DNA of 17,509 nt from Catenibacterium mitsuoka_A. Lineage in GTDB: Bacteria; Bacillota_I; Bacilli_A; Erysipelotrichales; Coprobacillaceae. Below the pieces are notes generated by a model. The model was not told the origin of the DNA, did not search any database, and saw only the letters and a list, made by a program, of their open reading frames with translations. Shown here piece by piece: positions 1-6,865 of the stretch; the first letter of the stretch is position 1, and each line of letters starts with the position of its first letter. The position numbers were made by a program, and so were the translations under genes. The DNA lies in the NCBI RefSeq assembly GCF_964259225.1, contig NZ_CAXVKN010000053.1. One strand, written 5' to 3'.

Positions 1-12
1 ATTATGCTGCAA

Positions 13-35
13 AACAAAAGCACCGTTGTGGTGCT
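13..35 (-). terminator. Probable intrinsic terminator after the metallophosphoesterase gene
   Basis: Read on the minus strand, a perfect 6-bp stem (AGCACC/GGTGCT, 5-nt loop) at 19-35 is followed by the T-rich run TTTGTTTTG. It lies about 70 bp past the metallophosphoesterase stop codon. The T-tract is interrupted, so termination may be partial. Confidence 0.6.
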
Positions 36-78
36 AATGTTTGATTATTTTTGAGACATTATCAATTTCGGTTGACAT

Positions 79-103
79 ACATCTAGTTTCAAAGTCTAGA
101 TGT
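79..103. repeat. Inverted repeat at the 3' end of the metallophosphoesterase gene
   Basis: ACATCTAG at 79-86 and CTAGATGT at 96-103 form a perfect 8-bp inverted repeat with a 9-nt loop. It just touches the stop codon of the metallophosphoesterase gene. No T-tract follows on either strand, so it is not a standard terminator. It could be an mRNA-stabilising 3' hairpin or a protein site. A TTGACA hexamer lies beside it at 72-77. Confidence 0.5.
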
Positions 104-834
104 TAACATTCATATGTATTCCATTGTTTAATGATACGATGAGACTCACATTCATATATTGTATTAAAGAGTGCTGTCTGATTTCTCCATAACTCTCTGT
201 CTACATGAAAATGCCCAAAATACCAATGAGTATAGCTTGTTTTCTTTTGTATATTATTTAAATAAGAAGTCAAAGGAAATTCTTGATAGACATCACCTTT
301 TATATGATATTTTTTAATAGTTGATAGAAAATAGACTGTTTCATCAGGTGCTGTATGAGTAATAATGTAATCTACATGATCTACGCTATCTAGATGTTGT
401 AAGCCATTCTCATATTCCTGCTTGCTTGGCATTTCTTGTGGCCACCAGGAAACATTCTCTTTACGTAATGGCTGATCAATAGAATAACCGCCACCAAAGG
501 TAAAGAATGTCTTTCCTTCTATTGTATAGATTTCTCCACGCATTAAATGAATAAGGTTATGTCTGATTTTATGGACATATCCCCCATTCCATGATTCTAC
601 TTGATAACTATTAAGTAGATTAAAGTTTTCATGATTTCCATCAATAAATAAAACAGTATAAGGCTGTTCACTAATAAAATCATAGAATGATTCTTCAGAA
701 GAATACTTCTGCTGGAAAAAGCCTATTCCAAAATCACCACAAACTATAATTATATCCCCTTCTTTAAGTATAGGATCTATCTGCTCAAGCCATTTAAATT
801 GATTTCCATGTGTATCACCTGTTACATAAATCAT
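103..834 (-). CDS. Metallophosphoesterase (calcineurin-like), 243 aa
   Basis: The product is a calcineurin-like metallophosphoesterase that probably cleaves phosphoester bonds with a two-metal centre in the cytoplasm; its substrate is unknown. The expected metal-ligand motifs occur in order: GDTHGN (residues 6-11), GDFG (33-36), GNHE (66-69), a lone His in ITHTAPDE (about 160) and GHFH (207-210). There is no signal peptide or membrane segment. The reading frame extends upstream to 876, but the ATG at 834 has the best ribosome site (AGAGG, 8 nt away). Longer versions would start inside the niaR terminator. The gene follows the NAD operon on the same strand, and a TATAAT box at 853-858 could give it its own promoter. 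A role in NAD metabolism is possible from position only. The family call is secure; the function is not. Confidence 0.88.
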   Translation of the reverse strand: MIYVTGDTHGNQFKWLEQIDPILKEGDIIIVCGDFGIGFFQQKYSSEESFYDFISEQPYTVLFIDGNHENFNLLNSYQVESWNGGYVHKIRHNLIHLMRGEIYTIEGKTFFTFGGGYSIDQPLRKENVSWWPQEMPSKQEYENGLQHLDSVDHVDYIITHTAPDETVYFLSTIKKYHIKGDVYQEFPLTSYLNNIQKKTSYTHWYFGHFHVDRELWRNQTALFNTIYECESHRIIKQWNTYEC

Positions 835-852
835 GTTCATCACCTCTTTATC

Positions 853-858
853 ATTATA
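853..858 (-). promoter_or_regulatory. Possible -10 box for the metallophosphoesterase gene
   Basis: A perfect TATAAT on the minus strand sits between the niaR terminator T-tract and the metallophosphoesterase ribosome site. The best -35 (TTCATT, 16-nt spacing) is poor. Transcription would start almost at the ribosome site, giving a leader of about 12 nt. Confidence 0.35.
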
Positions 859-861
859 CAT

Positions 862-886
862 AAAAAAAGCCATCAATGAAGATGGC
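862..886 (-). terminator. Intrinsic terminator of the nadA-nadBC-niaR operon
   Basis: On the minus strand, GCCATC and GATGGC pair across a 6-nt loop and are followed at once by seven T residues. The hairpin starts 3 bp past the niaR stop codon. It marks the likely end of the NAD operon transcript. Confidence 0.85.
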
Positions 887-888
887 CT

Positions 889-1422
889 TTAGAATTCCAC
901 TGGTTCATATTCCTGTAGTTTTGCGAGATATCCTAGCTTTGATAAAGCTTCCTGTATTTCATCAAGTCTCTCATCTGTTTCAGCACAAATTGTATGATAA
1001 TGATAACCACTTGTAACTGTCATTAAAGAGATGGATTTCCCACATTTTAAATTATCTAGATATTTCTTTACATCTAAACGTGATGCGATATTAAGAGGTG
1101 CACGTACAATATGATAAGCTTTATGATAGACAAAGATATCTTTCACATAGCCACCTAAATCAACTATAGTATTTAACTCTTTTTCTATATCTGCATCTGT
1201 ATGCTGCATTTTAAGAACTCTTTCTACCATTGCAGACTGACGTATGATATATCCTTTATTGGTTGCTTCTATAACATGATTATTAGCACGAAGAAGTGCG
1301 ACATCATTCACAATAACCTGACGTGAAACCTGAAGACGTTTCGCAAAATTAGAAGCAGAAATCGGTGTATCACTTTCCATCAGTTCTGTAAGGATGTAGT
1401 CCCTTCTTTCTTTACCAGTCAT
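889..1422 (-). CDS. niaR: NiaR (YrxA-type) nicotinate-responsive repressor, 177 aa
   Basis: This is the repressor of NAD biosynthesis and niacin salvage in Bacillota; family members bind nicotinic acid as co-repressor. Residues 5-60 form an HTH_11-type winged helix (SASNFAKRLQVSRQVIVNDV is the recognition unit). Residues 70-170 form the 3H domain. H74, E82, H141 and H143 have the same spacing as the four metal ligands that I recall from the Thermotoga maritima NiaR structure (79, 87, 146, 148). The ATG directly abuts the nadBC stop codon, with GGGAG upstream, so the gene is the last of the nadA-nadBC-niaR operon and should control its own level. The likely operator lies upstream of nadA. The length is normal for the family. 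Confidence 0.93.
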   Translation of the reverse strand: MTGKERRDYILTELMESDTPISASNFAKRLQVSRQVIVNDVALLRANNHVIEATNKGYIIRQSAMVERVLKMQHTDADIEKELNTIVDLGGYVKDIFVYHKAYHIVRAPLNIASRLDVKKYLDNLKCGKSISLMTVTSGYHYHTICAETDERLDEIQEALSKLGYLAKLQEYEPVEF

Positions 1423-3462
1423 TTAGTCTCTCCCATTAATTGCATGAAGGTTCTTTAATGATAGATCTAGAATCTTTGCAGAGTGTGTTAAAGCACCACT
1501 AGAAATGAAATCAACACCCATATCTTTCACTCTATTAATGTTTTCTGCAGTAACATTACCTGAAATTTCAATTTCAGCACGTTTATCAATATAATCAATT
1601 GACTGTTTTAATAATTCAGTACTCATATTATCTAACATGATAATATCAGCACCTGCAGCAACTGCTTCTTGCACCATGTCAAATGTTTCTACTTCTACTT
1701 CAATCTTTCTTACTGATGGAGCATAGTCTCTTGCCATCTGTACAGCTTTAGTGACGCTTCCTGCTGCACCGATATGATTATCCTTTAATAGAACACCATC
1801 TGTTAAGTTATATCTATGGTTGCTTCCTCCACCTACTTTAACAGCATACTTTTCAAAGATTCTGTTATTTGGAGTTGTCTTTCTTGTATCAAGTAACTTA
1901 ATATCTGTATCTTCAAGAAGATCTGCCACCTTACGAGTATAAGTGGCAATACCTGACATTCTCTGTAAGTAGTTAAGAGCAGTTCTTTCACCTTCAAGAA
2001 GAGTTCTCATGTCACCAGTGACTTTAGCCAATAATTCGCCTTTATGTACTTTATCACCATCATGAGCAAAGAAATGTACATCTACATCTTCATCTAATAA
2101 TTTGAATGTTCTTTCAAAAATCTGAAGACCGGCAATAATACCATTTTCTTTACAAATCAATTCTACTTCACCTAACTGTGCAGTTCTCATAACACTGCAT
2201 GTAGATACATCTTCACTTGTAATATCTTCACGAAGAGCTGAAAGGATTAGTGGGTCTACATTTAATTTTAAAGTTGTTTTATCAAACATACTTGGGGCCT
2301 CATACTTTCTTGTCATATCTTTTGCGGCTCTTTTAGCAAATACTAAACTTTCTAATAATGAGTTACTAGCAAGTCTATTCTTTCCATGAACACCATTACA
2401 TGCTGTTTCTCCTACAGCGTATAAGTTAGGCATAGATGTTTTACTGTTTTCATTGACTTTTACACCACCCATGAAATAGTGCTGGGCTGGTACAACAGGA
2501 ATACATTCTTTAGTTACATCATAGCCTTTATCTAAGCAGTACTGAACAATGTTAGGGAAATGCTCCTTTAGTTCCTTTTCACCAATAGGTCTTAAATCTT
2601 CTAAGACATAATCAGTACCATCTTTTTCCATCTGTTTCTTAATTGCCTCAGAAACAACATCTCTAGGTAATAATTCATTAACGAAACGATTACCATTCTT
2701 ATCATAAAGAAGTGCACCTTCACCTCTGACACTTTCGGAAATAAGAAAACGTCTTTCATTATCTTCACTATAGAAAGTTGTTGGATGAATCTGTACATAA
2801 TCCAAATGTTCTGTTTCAATGTTGTATTTCTTAGCTAAATCAATGGCATCACCTGTTAAATGACGGTAGTTAGTAGAATTCTTATATTTACCACCAATAC
2901 CACCAGTTGCAAGCACAACAAAGTCTGCATAGATATCATATTCTTCATCACCCTTGCGTACTTTACCACCAACACACTTACCATTCTTAACAATTAAATC
3001 AGTCAAAGTGACATATTCTTCAATAGTGATATTCTTTCTTGTCTTGGCTTCTGCATAAAGCTTACTAGTGATTTCTTTACCAGTAATATCTTCATGATAA
3101 AGGATTCTGTTAGTAGAATGAGCACCTTCTCTAGTATATTTAAGGTTTCCTTCTTCATCTCTAGCAAAATCAGTACCATATGATAATAAATCATCAAGTA
3201 CAGCACGAGAACTTCTGATCATTAATTCTACTGAAAGAGGATTATTTTCATAATGGCCAGCTCTTAGTGTATCTTTAAAGAAAGCATGATAATCACTTTC
3301 ATCCTTAAACATACAAATACCACCCTGGGCAAGAAAGCTATCACTTTCTTCTACACATGATTTAGTAATCATATGAATATTAAGGTTTCCAGGTAATTTA
3401 AGGGCACAATATAATCCTGAACATCCAGTACCTACAATAAGAACATCTGTTTTTTTACTCAT
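1423..3462 (-). CDS. nadBC: NadB-NadC fusion: L-aspartate oxidase and quinolinate phosphoribosyltransferase, 679 aa
   Basis: One polypeptide carries two steps of de novo NAD synthesis. Residues 1-390 are L-aspartate oxidase (aspartate to iminoaspartate, FAD): GTGCSG dinucleotide fold at 11-16, AQGGI at 45-49, HPTTF at 226-230, RGEGALL at 246-252, ELLPRD at 263-268 and the FAD-binding NRLASNSLLE at 362-371. The C-terminal helical bundle of the long E. coli-type NadB is absent. Residues about 398-679 are a complete NadC (quinolinate plus PRPP to nicotinate mononucleotide): LREDITSEDV at 410-419, DTRKTTP at 525-531, VGGGSNHR at 543-550, KDNHI at 560-564 and ISSGALTHSA at 653-662. The ribosome site (AGGAG) overlaps the nadA stop codon, so translation is probably coupled. 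All visible motifs are intact and there is no sign of a frameshift at the joint. Confidence 0.95.
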   Translation of the reverse strand: MSKKTDVLIVGTGCSGLYCALKLPGNLNIHMITKSCVEESDSFLAQGGICMFKDESDYHAFFKDTLRAGHYENNPLSVELMIRSSRAVLDDLLSYGTDFARDEEGNLKYTREGAHSTNRILYHEDITGKEITSKLYAEAKTRKNITIEEYVTLTDLIVKNGKCVGGKVRKGDEEYDIYADFVVLATGGIGGKYKNSTNYRHLTGDAIDLAKKYNIETEHLDYVQIHPTTFYSEDNERRFLISESVRGEGALLYDKNGNRFVNELLPRDVVSEAIKKQMEKDGTDYVLEDLRPIGEKELKEHFPNIVQYCLDKGYDVTKECIPVVPAQHYFMGGVKVNENSKTSMPNLYAVGETACNGVHGKNRLASNSLLESLVFAKRAAKDMTRKYEAPSMFDKTTLKLNVDPLILSALREDITSEDVSTCSVMRTAQLGEVELICKENGIIAGLQIFERTFKLLDEDVDVHFFAHDGDKVHKGELLAKVTGDMRTLLEGERTALNYLQRMSGIATYTRKVADLLEDTDIKLLDTRKTTPNNRIFEKYAVKVGGGSNHRYNLTDGVLLKDNHIGAAGSVTKAVQMARDYAPSVRKIEVEVETFDMVQEAVAAGADIIMLDNMSTELLKQSIDYIDKRAEIEISGNVTAENINRVKDMGVDFISSGALTHSAKILDLSLKNLHAINGRD

Positions 3463-3475
3463 TTTTAGTCATCTC

Positions 3476-4381
3476 CTATTTAGCAAGGTCAAGCATTCTT
3501 TCTAATGGTGCTTTAGCTTTATTCATAAATTCTTCATCTAAGAATACTTCATTCTCTCCAGTCTCTAATACATGAATAATCTTTTCTAGTGAATTGAGTT
3601 TCATATTAGGACATACCTGAGTTCTTACTACATTATAAAGCTTCTTATCAGGTACTTGTTTTAAGATAGTGGCATAAACACCATCTACAGTACCAACGAT
3701 AAATTCCTTTGCATCATTACCTACAATATAATCAATAATACCTGATGTACTACCAATATAATCAGCTTCTCCTAATACTTCAGGTTTACATTCTGGGTGA
3801 ACAGCTACTAAAGCGTTAGGATGTTCTTTCTTGGCATTTAATACATCTTCTTTAGTCATAATATGGTGTCTTGGACAGAAACCACTATTTAAGATAATAT
3901 TCTTATCTTTAACCTGAGTTGCCACATAGCTTCCTAAATTCTGATCAGGTATAAAGAAAATATTCTTGTTAGGTAACTTATTAACAATCTTTACTGCATT
4001 TGAACTAGTAACACATACATCACTATAAGTCTTTATTTCTGCAGTAGAGTTGATATAGCAAACAACAGCTAAATCATCATACTTTTCTCTCATTTTTTTA
4101 ATATTTTCTATAGTCGCCATATGAGCCATAGGACAATCAGCATGTGCATCTGGCATATATACATGCTTATTAGGGTTAAGTATCTTCGCACTTTCACCCA
4201 TGAATTCTACACCTGCAAAGACAATCTTATCAGCGTCTGTTTCAGCTGCTTTTTTTGCAAGATAGAATGAATCCCCAATGAAATCAGCTGCTTCCTGTAC
4301 ATCTGCATCCACATAGTAGTGAGCTAATATAACAGCATTCTTCTCTTCTTTAAGCTGCTTGATTCTATTCATCATATCCAT
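3476..4381 (-). CDS. nadA: Quinolinate synthase NadA, 301 aa
   Basis: NadA is a [4Fe-4S] enzyme that condenses iminoaspartate with dihydroxyacetone phosphate to quinolinate, the step between the two activities of the fused downstream enzyme. Family motifs visible include AHYYVDADVQEAADFIGDSF near the N-terminus, FAGVEFMGESAKIL, YINSTAEIK, PDQNLG, HPEC and the C-terminal RTQVCPNMK. They include cysteines placed to ligate the cluster. The frame opens with a TTG at 4402, but the ATG at 4381 has AGAGG 8 nt upstream and is preferred. It is first in the operon, with nadBC starting 13 bp after its stop. Control is expected through the TTGACA/TGTCAA array about 80 bp upstream. Confidence 0.95.
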   Translation of the reverse strand: MDMMNRIKQLKEEKNAVILAHYYVDADVQEAADFIGDSFYLAKKAAETDADKIVFAGVEFMGESAKILNPNKHVYMPDAHADCPMAHMATIENIKKMREKYDDLAVVCYINSTAEIKTYSDVCVTSSNAVKIVNKLPNKNIFFIPDQNLGSYVATQVKDKNIILNSGFCPRHHIMTKEDVLNAKKEHPNALVAVHPECKPEVLGEADYIGSTSGIIDYIVGNDAKEFIVGTVDGVYATILKQVPDKKLYNVVRTQVCPNMKLNSLEKIIHVLETGENEVFLDEEFMNKAKAPLERMLDLAK

Positions 4382-4443
4382 AATTTTATCCTCTTTTTCC
4401 AACTTTTCCTAAATTAAGCGCCTCTCTCGCTACGCTGATGCAT

Positions 4444-4472
4444 ATGCTATCATTGTTGTTGACAGATGTCAA
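4444..4472 (-). promoter_or_regulatory. Promoter of the nadA-nadBC-niaR operon
   Basis: On the minus strand a perfect -35 TTGACA (4467-4472) is separated by 17 nt from TAGCAT (4444-4449, four of six matches). Transcription would start near 4437, leaving a leader of about 55 nt before nadA. That leader contains a G+C-richer patch (about 4418-4440) that can only form a weak stem. The -35 hexamer is part of the presumed NiaR operator. Confidence 0.6.
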
Positions 4473-4488
4473 GACACATATGTTGACA
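4459..4488. promoter_or_regulatory. Probable NiaR operator: three TTGACA/TGTCAA half-sites
   Basis: Three 6-bp half-sites alternate in orientation: TTGACA (4459-4464), TGTCAA (4467-4472) and TTGACA (4483-4488). The first two form the perfect inverted repeat TTGACAGATGTCAA. The last two form a wider one with a 10-bp spacer. The array covers the -35 box of the nad promoter, as expected for a repressor site. Assignment to NiaR rests on the niaR gene being in this operon, not on a motif search. Confidence 0.65.
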
Positions 4489-4529
4489 TTGTAAAAGAAA
4501 TATGCTCAACAAATATTACAGTATGGTTA

Positions 4530-4547
4530 TATGTAATAGATTACATA
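4530..4547. repeat. Palindrome upstream of the nad promoter
   Basis: TATGTAAT and ATTACATA form a perfect 8-bp inverted repeat with a 2-nt centre. On the plus strand it is followed by GTTTTTTT. It lies 58 bp upstream of the nad -35 box and is flanked by an 11-bp direct repeat (GAAATATGCTC at 4497-4507 and 4563-4573). The tight centre argues for a DNA-binding site over an RNA hairpin, but no regulator is identified. Confidence 0.45.
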
Positions 4548-4580
4548 GTTTTTTTCAGCATGGAAATATGCTCTTAATGC

Positions 4581-4616
4581 AAAAAAGAGATTATAACAAG
4601 TTAGTTACAATCTCTT
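4581..4616 (-). terminator. Intrinsic terminator of the DraG-like gene
   Basis: On the minus strand a 13-bp stem with one mismatch (4604-4616 with 4585-4597, 6-nt loop) leads into a T-tract (complement of the A run at 4581-4586). It lies 12 bp past the stop codon of the ADP-ribosylglycohydrolase-like gene. Confidence 0.85.
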
Positions 4617-4628
4617 GAGGATTTTTAA

Positions 4629-5744
4629 TTATTTTTCATGTTCTTCATATATGCCAATCAATAGTAGTATCATAGCTTTACTTATTTGCATATATTTTCC
4701 AAATGGATTGATGACAATTCCATTTATCTCTTCTAAGTCAAGTGCTAATTTTAGAATTGATAGGATGGATTGATTGATCTGAACATTGCCACTAGACCCT
4801 TTATGCATCTCTTCTGTTGAAGTAAATACACCTAGCCACTCTATACCACTTGCATCTTTGACTGTTTCCATTTTAAGTTTGACATCATGATCAAGAGCAA
4901 ATGTGTCACCAATGCTTATACTATTGATTTGTTCTTTTGATAAGAATGGATTCTTAGTAATATAAGGAACAATAAATTCTCCACCCTGATTCATTGCATT
5001 TATCATCATATTCATAAATAGTATCATACCTTCTTTATCATTATGAACATAATATTGATTGATAGCTTTTTCAATCATCTGATTTGTATTAGGTGAATCA
5101 TCTTTTCTAACAAGACTATAAAATGCATCAACAATATCTCTCATATCTTTATTGATGCGATTTCTACATTCAGATATTAATGTTTCAGATATTCCAAAAT
5201 AAGCTTCTGCAATACTTCCTGTAATAGCACCAAGTGTATCTGTATCTCCACCTAAAGATACTGCATTTCTTATTGCATCTTCAAAGTCTCTTGCTTCAAG
5301 AAAAGCAATGATTGCTTCTGGGACGGTTTTTTGACAAGTTTCATCCATATGAAAGCTAGGACGGATTTCATCAAGTGTTCTATTTAAATCATAATGAAAT
5401 TCATTCTCAATATACTTTTTGATTTCTTCTTTTGATGAACCATTTCCAAAACTATTATAAGGCTCAGGATGACGTGCTGTTAACCAGCGTCTAAAATAAC
5501 CTCCATATCCTTCATGAGGATATCTTCTTCCCCATGATTGCATACTTGTTATAACAGCATCCTCTATTTCCTTGACTGTTGCATCCTGCCCTACTTTAAG
5601 TAATGCCTCACATACAGCAAGAGTCATGACTGAATCATCTGTAAAATGAGATCTTCTACTAAATAATTTGAAATCCTTTGTTTTATCTCCTCTATCAAAT
5701 TCAAATGGACTACCAATAATATCTCCTAAAATTGCACCATACAT
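4629..5744 (-). CDS. DraG-like ADP-ribosylglycohydrolase with SseB-like C-terminal domain, 371 aa
   Basis: Residues 1-210 belong to the DraG family, which removes ADP-ribose from proteins or small molecules with a two-metal site. Visible motifs are GDIIGSPFEF (7-16), the metal motif FTDDS (34-38) and GGDTDT (165-170). Residues about 225-362 resemble the SseB N-terminal domain (EFIVPYITK, LGVFTSTEEM, GIVINPFGKYMQ); this second call is tentative. The usual middle segment after YNSFGNGS (97-102), which in relatives continues with AMR and later a HNHPEG motif, is missing. The sequence runs straight into SKEEIKKYI. About 50 residues therefore seem to be deleted in frame, and activity is doubtful. 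The frame opens at a TTG (5759), but ATG at 5744 with GGAGG 8 nt upstream is preferred. A terminator separates it from the macro-domain gene, so it may be transcribed separately. Confidence 0.85.
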   Translation of the reverse strand: MYGAILGDIIGSPFEFDRGDKTKDFKLFSRRSHFTDDSVMTLAVCEALLKVGQDATVKEIEDAVITSMQSWGRRYPHEGYGGYFRRWLTARHPEPYNSFGNGSSKEEIKKYIENEFHYDLNRTLDEIRPSFHMDETCQKTVPEAIIAFLEARDFEDAIRNAVSLGGDTDTLGAITGSIAEAYFGISETLISECRNRINKDMRDIVDAFYSLVRKDDSPNTNQMIEKAINQYYVHNDKEGMILFMNMMINAMNQGGEFIVPYITKNPFLSKEQINSISIGDTFALDHDVKLKMETVKDASGIEWLGVFTSTEEMHKGSSGNVQINQSILSILKLALDLEEINGIVINPFGKYMQISKAMILLLIGIYEEHEK

Positions 5745-5806
5745 AATATATTCCTCCAATCTTTTCTTATTACACTATCAGTATAAATGAGGAGGAAAGA
5801 TATATG

Positions 5807-5823
5807 GTCGCTTTGAAAGCGAC
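5807..5823. promoter_or_regulatory. Operator-like palindrome upstream of the DraG-like gene
   Basis: GTCGCTTTGAAAGCGAC is a perfect 8-bp inverted repeat around a single base. No T-tract adjoins it. It lies between the macro-gene terminator and a TATACT box (5780-5785, minus strand) in front of the DraG-like gene, so a repressor or activator site is the simplest reading. Confidence 0.45.
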
Positions 5824-5826
5824 ATT

Positions 5827-5857
5827 TAAAAAACGTCGATACATGAAGTGCCGACGT
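5827..5857 (-). terminator. Intrinsic terminator of the transglutaminase/macro operon
   Basis: On the minus strand ACGTCG and CGACGT (5852-5857 with 5833-5838, 13-nt loop) are followed by a run of T residues. The hairpin starts 3 bp past the stop codon of the macro-domain gene. Confidence 0.75.
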
Positions 5858-5860
5858 CAG

Positions 5861-6865
5861 TTATATACCAAGAGTTTCATTGGTATATTTAAATAATGTA
5901 ATATTGAGTTCCATAATATCATACTGTTTGTCTATGATTGCTTTTTGTACAATTAGATCTACTTTACTGCTTGGACTAAATGCCCAATCTGCTCTTGCAA
6001 GTAGATCTTTTGATTCTTCTAGATTAAGCTGTAATGCGATACATAATGCAAATACGGTTTTCTTTTTAGGATGATAATTCTTATTACATTGAATTTTAGA
6101 AAAAAGTTTTCTATCTAGATTAGCTCGTTTCCATACGTCTTTATTATCTAGATGCGCTTTGTCTATTAATTCAAATAATTTATCATGAAATGAAGGACCA
6201 ATGTTTGCGAGCTGATCTTCTAAAGAAGTATTCGGCAAATGAAGAGATGGTTCTTCATGAAACGTAGAGTTAAATAAAGAACGAAGACGAGCACTTCGTC
6301 TATAGCTCAAAGGATACTCATTGATATGACTTTCTTTGACATAGTTTGCATCGATATAAGAATCAATCTCTCCGACAATTTGGCTGGATAATTGAAAAGA
6401 GGTTTTATCAAATACAACTAAAATGATTTCTATTTCATGTTCTGTCAAAAACTGACTGAATACAGATACTGCAATATGCAAAGCCTTATCTTTTGGAAAT
6501 TCATATACGCCTGTTGAAATAAGAGGAAATGCGATACTTTGACATCCGAGTTCTATTGCTTTTTGTAGAGGTAGACGATAACATCTTTCTAGTATTTCAA
6601 GTTCATGATGATTTCCATCAATCCATACAGGTCCTACTGTATGAATAATATATTTTGCATCGAGATTATAAGCTCCAGTGACTGCAATCTCTCCTCTTTC
6701 AATAGGACCAATAGTCTTTCTCTCTGCAAGAAGTGCCTCTTTTCCTGCTGCTTCATATATCGCCAGATCTGTGCCACTGACACATTTTGGTTTTGGATTT
6801 GCTGTATTAACTATGATATCAGCTTCTACTTTTGTGATATCGTTTCTTACTATCTTAAATGCCAT
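5861..6865 (-). CDS. Macro-domain protein with C-terminal helical domain, 334 aa
   Basis: Residues 1-175 form a macro domain, the fold that binds ADP-ribose and in many members removes it or related acyl groups. Landmarks are VNTANPKPK (19-27), SGTDLAIYEAAG (30-41), YIIHTVGPVWIDGN (72-85) and the phosphate loop PLISTGVYEFP (114-124). A charged linker follows. Residues about 215-334 form an all-alpha region (FHDKLFELIDKAHLDNKDVW, RANLDRKLFSKIQ, ALCIALQLNLEESKDLL) that recurs behind macro domains in Bacillota and looks like a phage-repressor-type helix-turn-helix. DNA binding is inference. AAGGAG lies 8 nt before the ATG, and the gene overlaps the upstream transglutaminase-like gene by 11 bp, so the two are co-translated. 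The domain is complete, with no odd features in its active loops. Confidence 0.9.
   Translation of the reverse strand: MAFKIVRNDITKVEADIIVNTANPKPKCVSGTDLAIYEAAGKEALLAERKTIGPIERGEIAVTGAYNLDAKYIIHTVGPVWIDGNHHELEILERCYRLPLQKAIELGCQSIAFPLISTGVYEFPKDKALHIAVSVFSQFLTEHEIEIILVVFDKTSFQLSSQIVGEIDSYIDANYVKESHINEYPLSYRRSARLRSLFNSTFHEEPSLHLPNTSLEDQLANIGPSFHDKLFELIDKAHLDNKDVWKRANLDRKLFSKIQCNKNYHPKKKTVFALCIALQLNLEESKDLLARADWAFSPSSKVDLIVQKAIIDKQYDIMELNITLFKYTNETLGI

Noticed and set aside
72..77. TTGACA as a second NiaR site or plus-strand -35 box
   Set aside because: Only one half-site is present, no good -10 lies 16-18 nt downstream, and no plus-strand gene follows.
835..876. Longer N-terminus for the metallophosphoesterase
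   Set aside because: The extra codons lie on the niaR terminator and leave the strong AGAGG site inside the gene; family members start at the strand before GDTHG.
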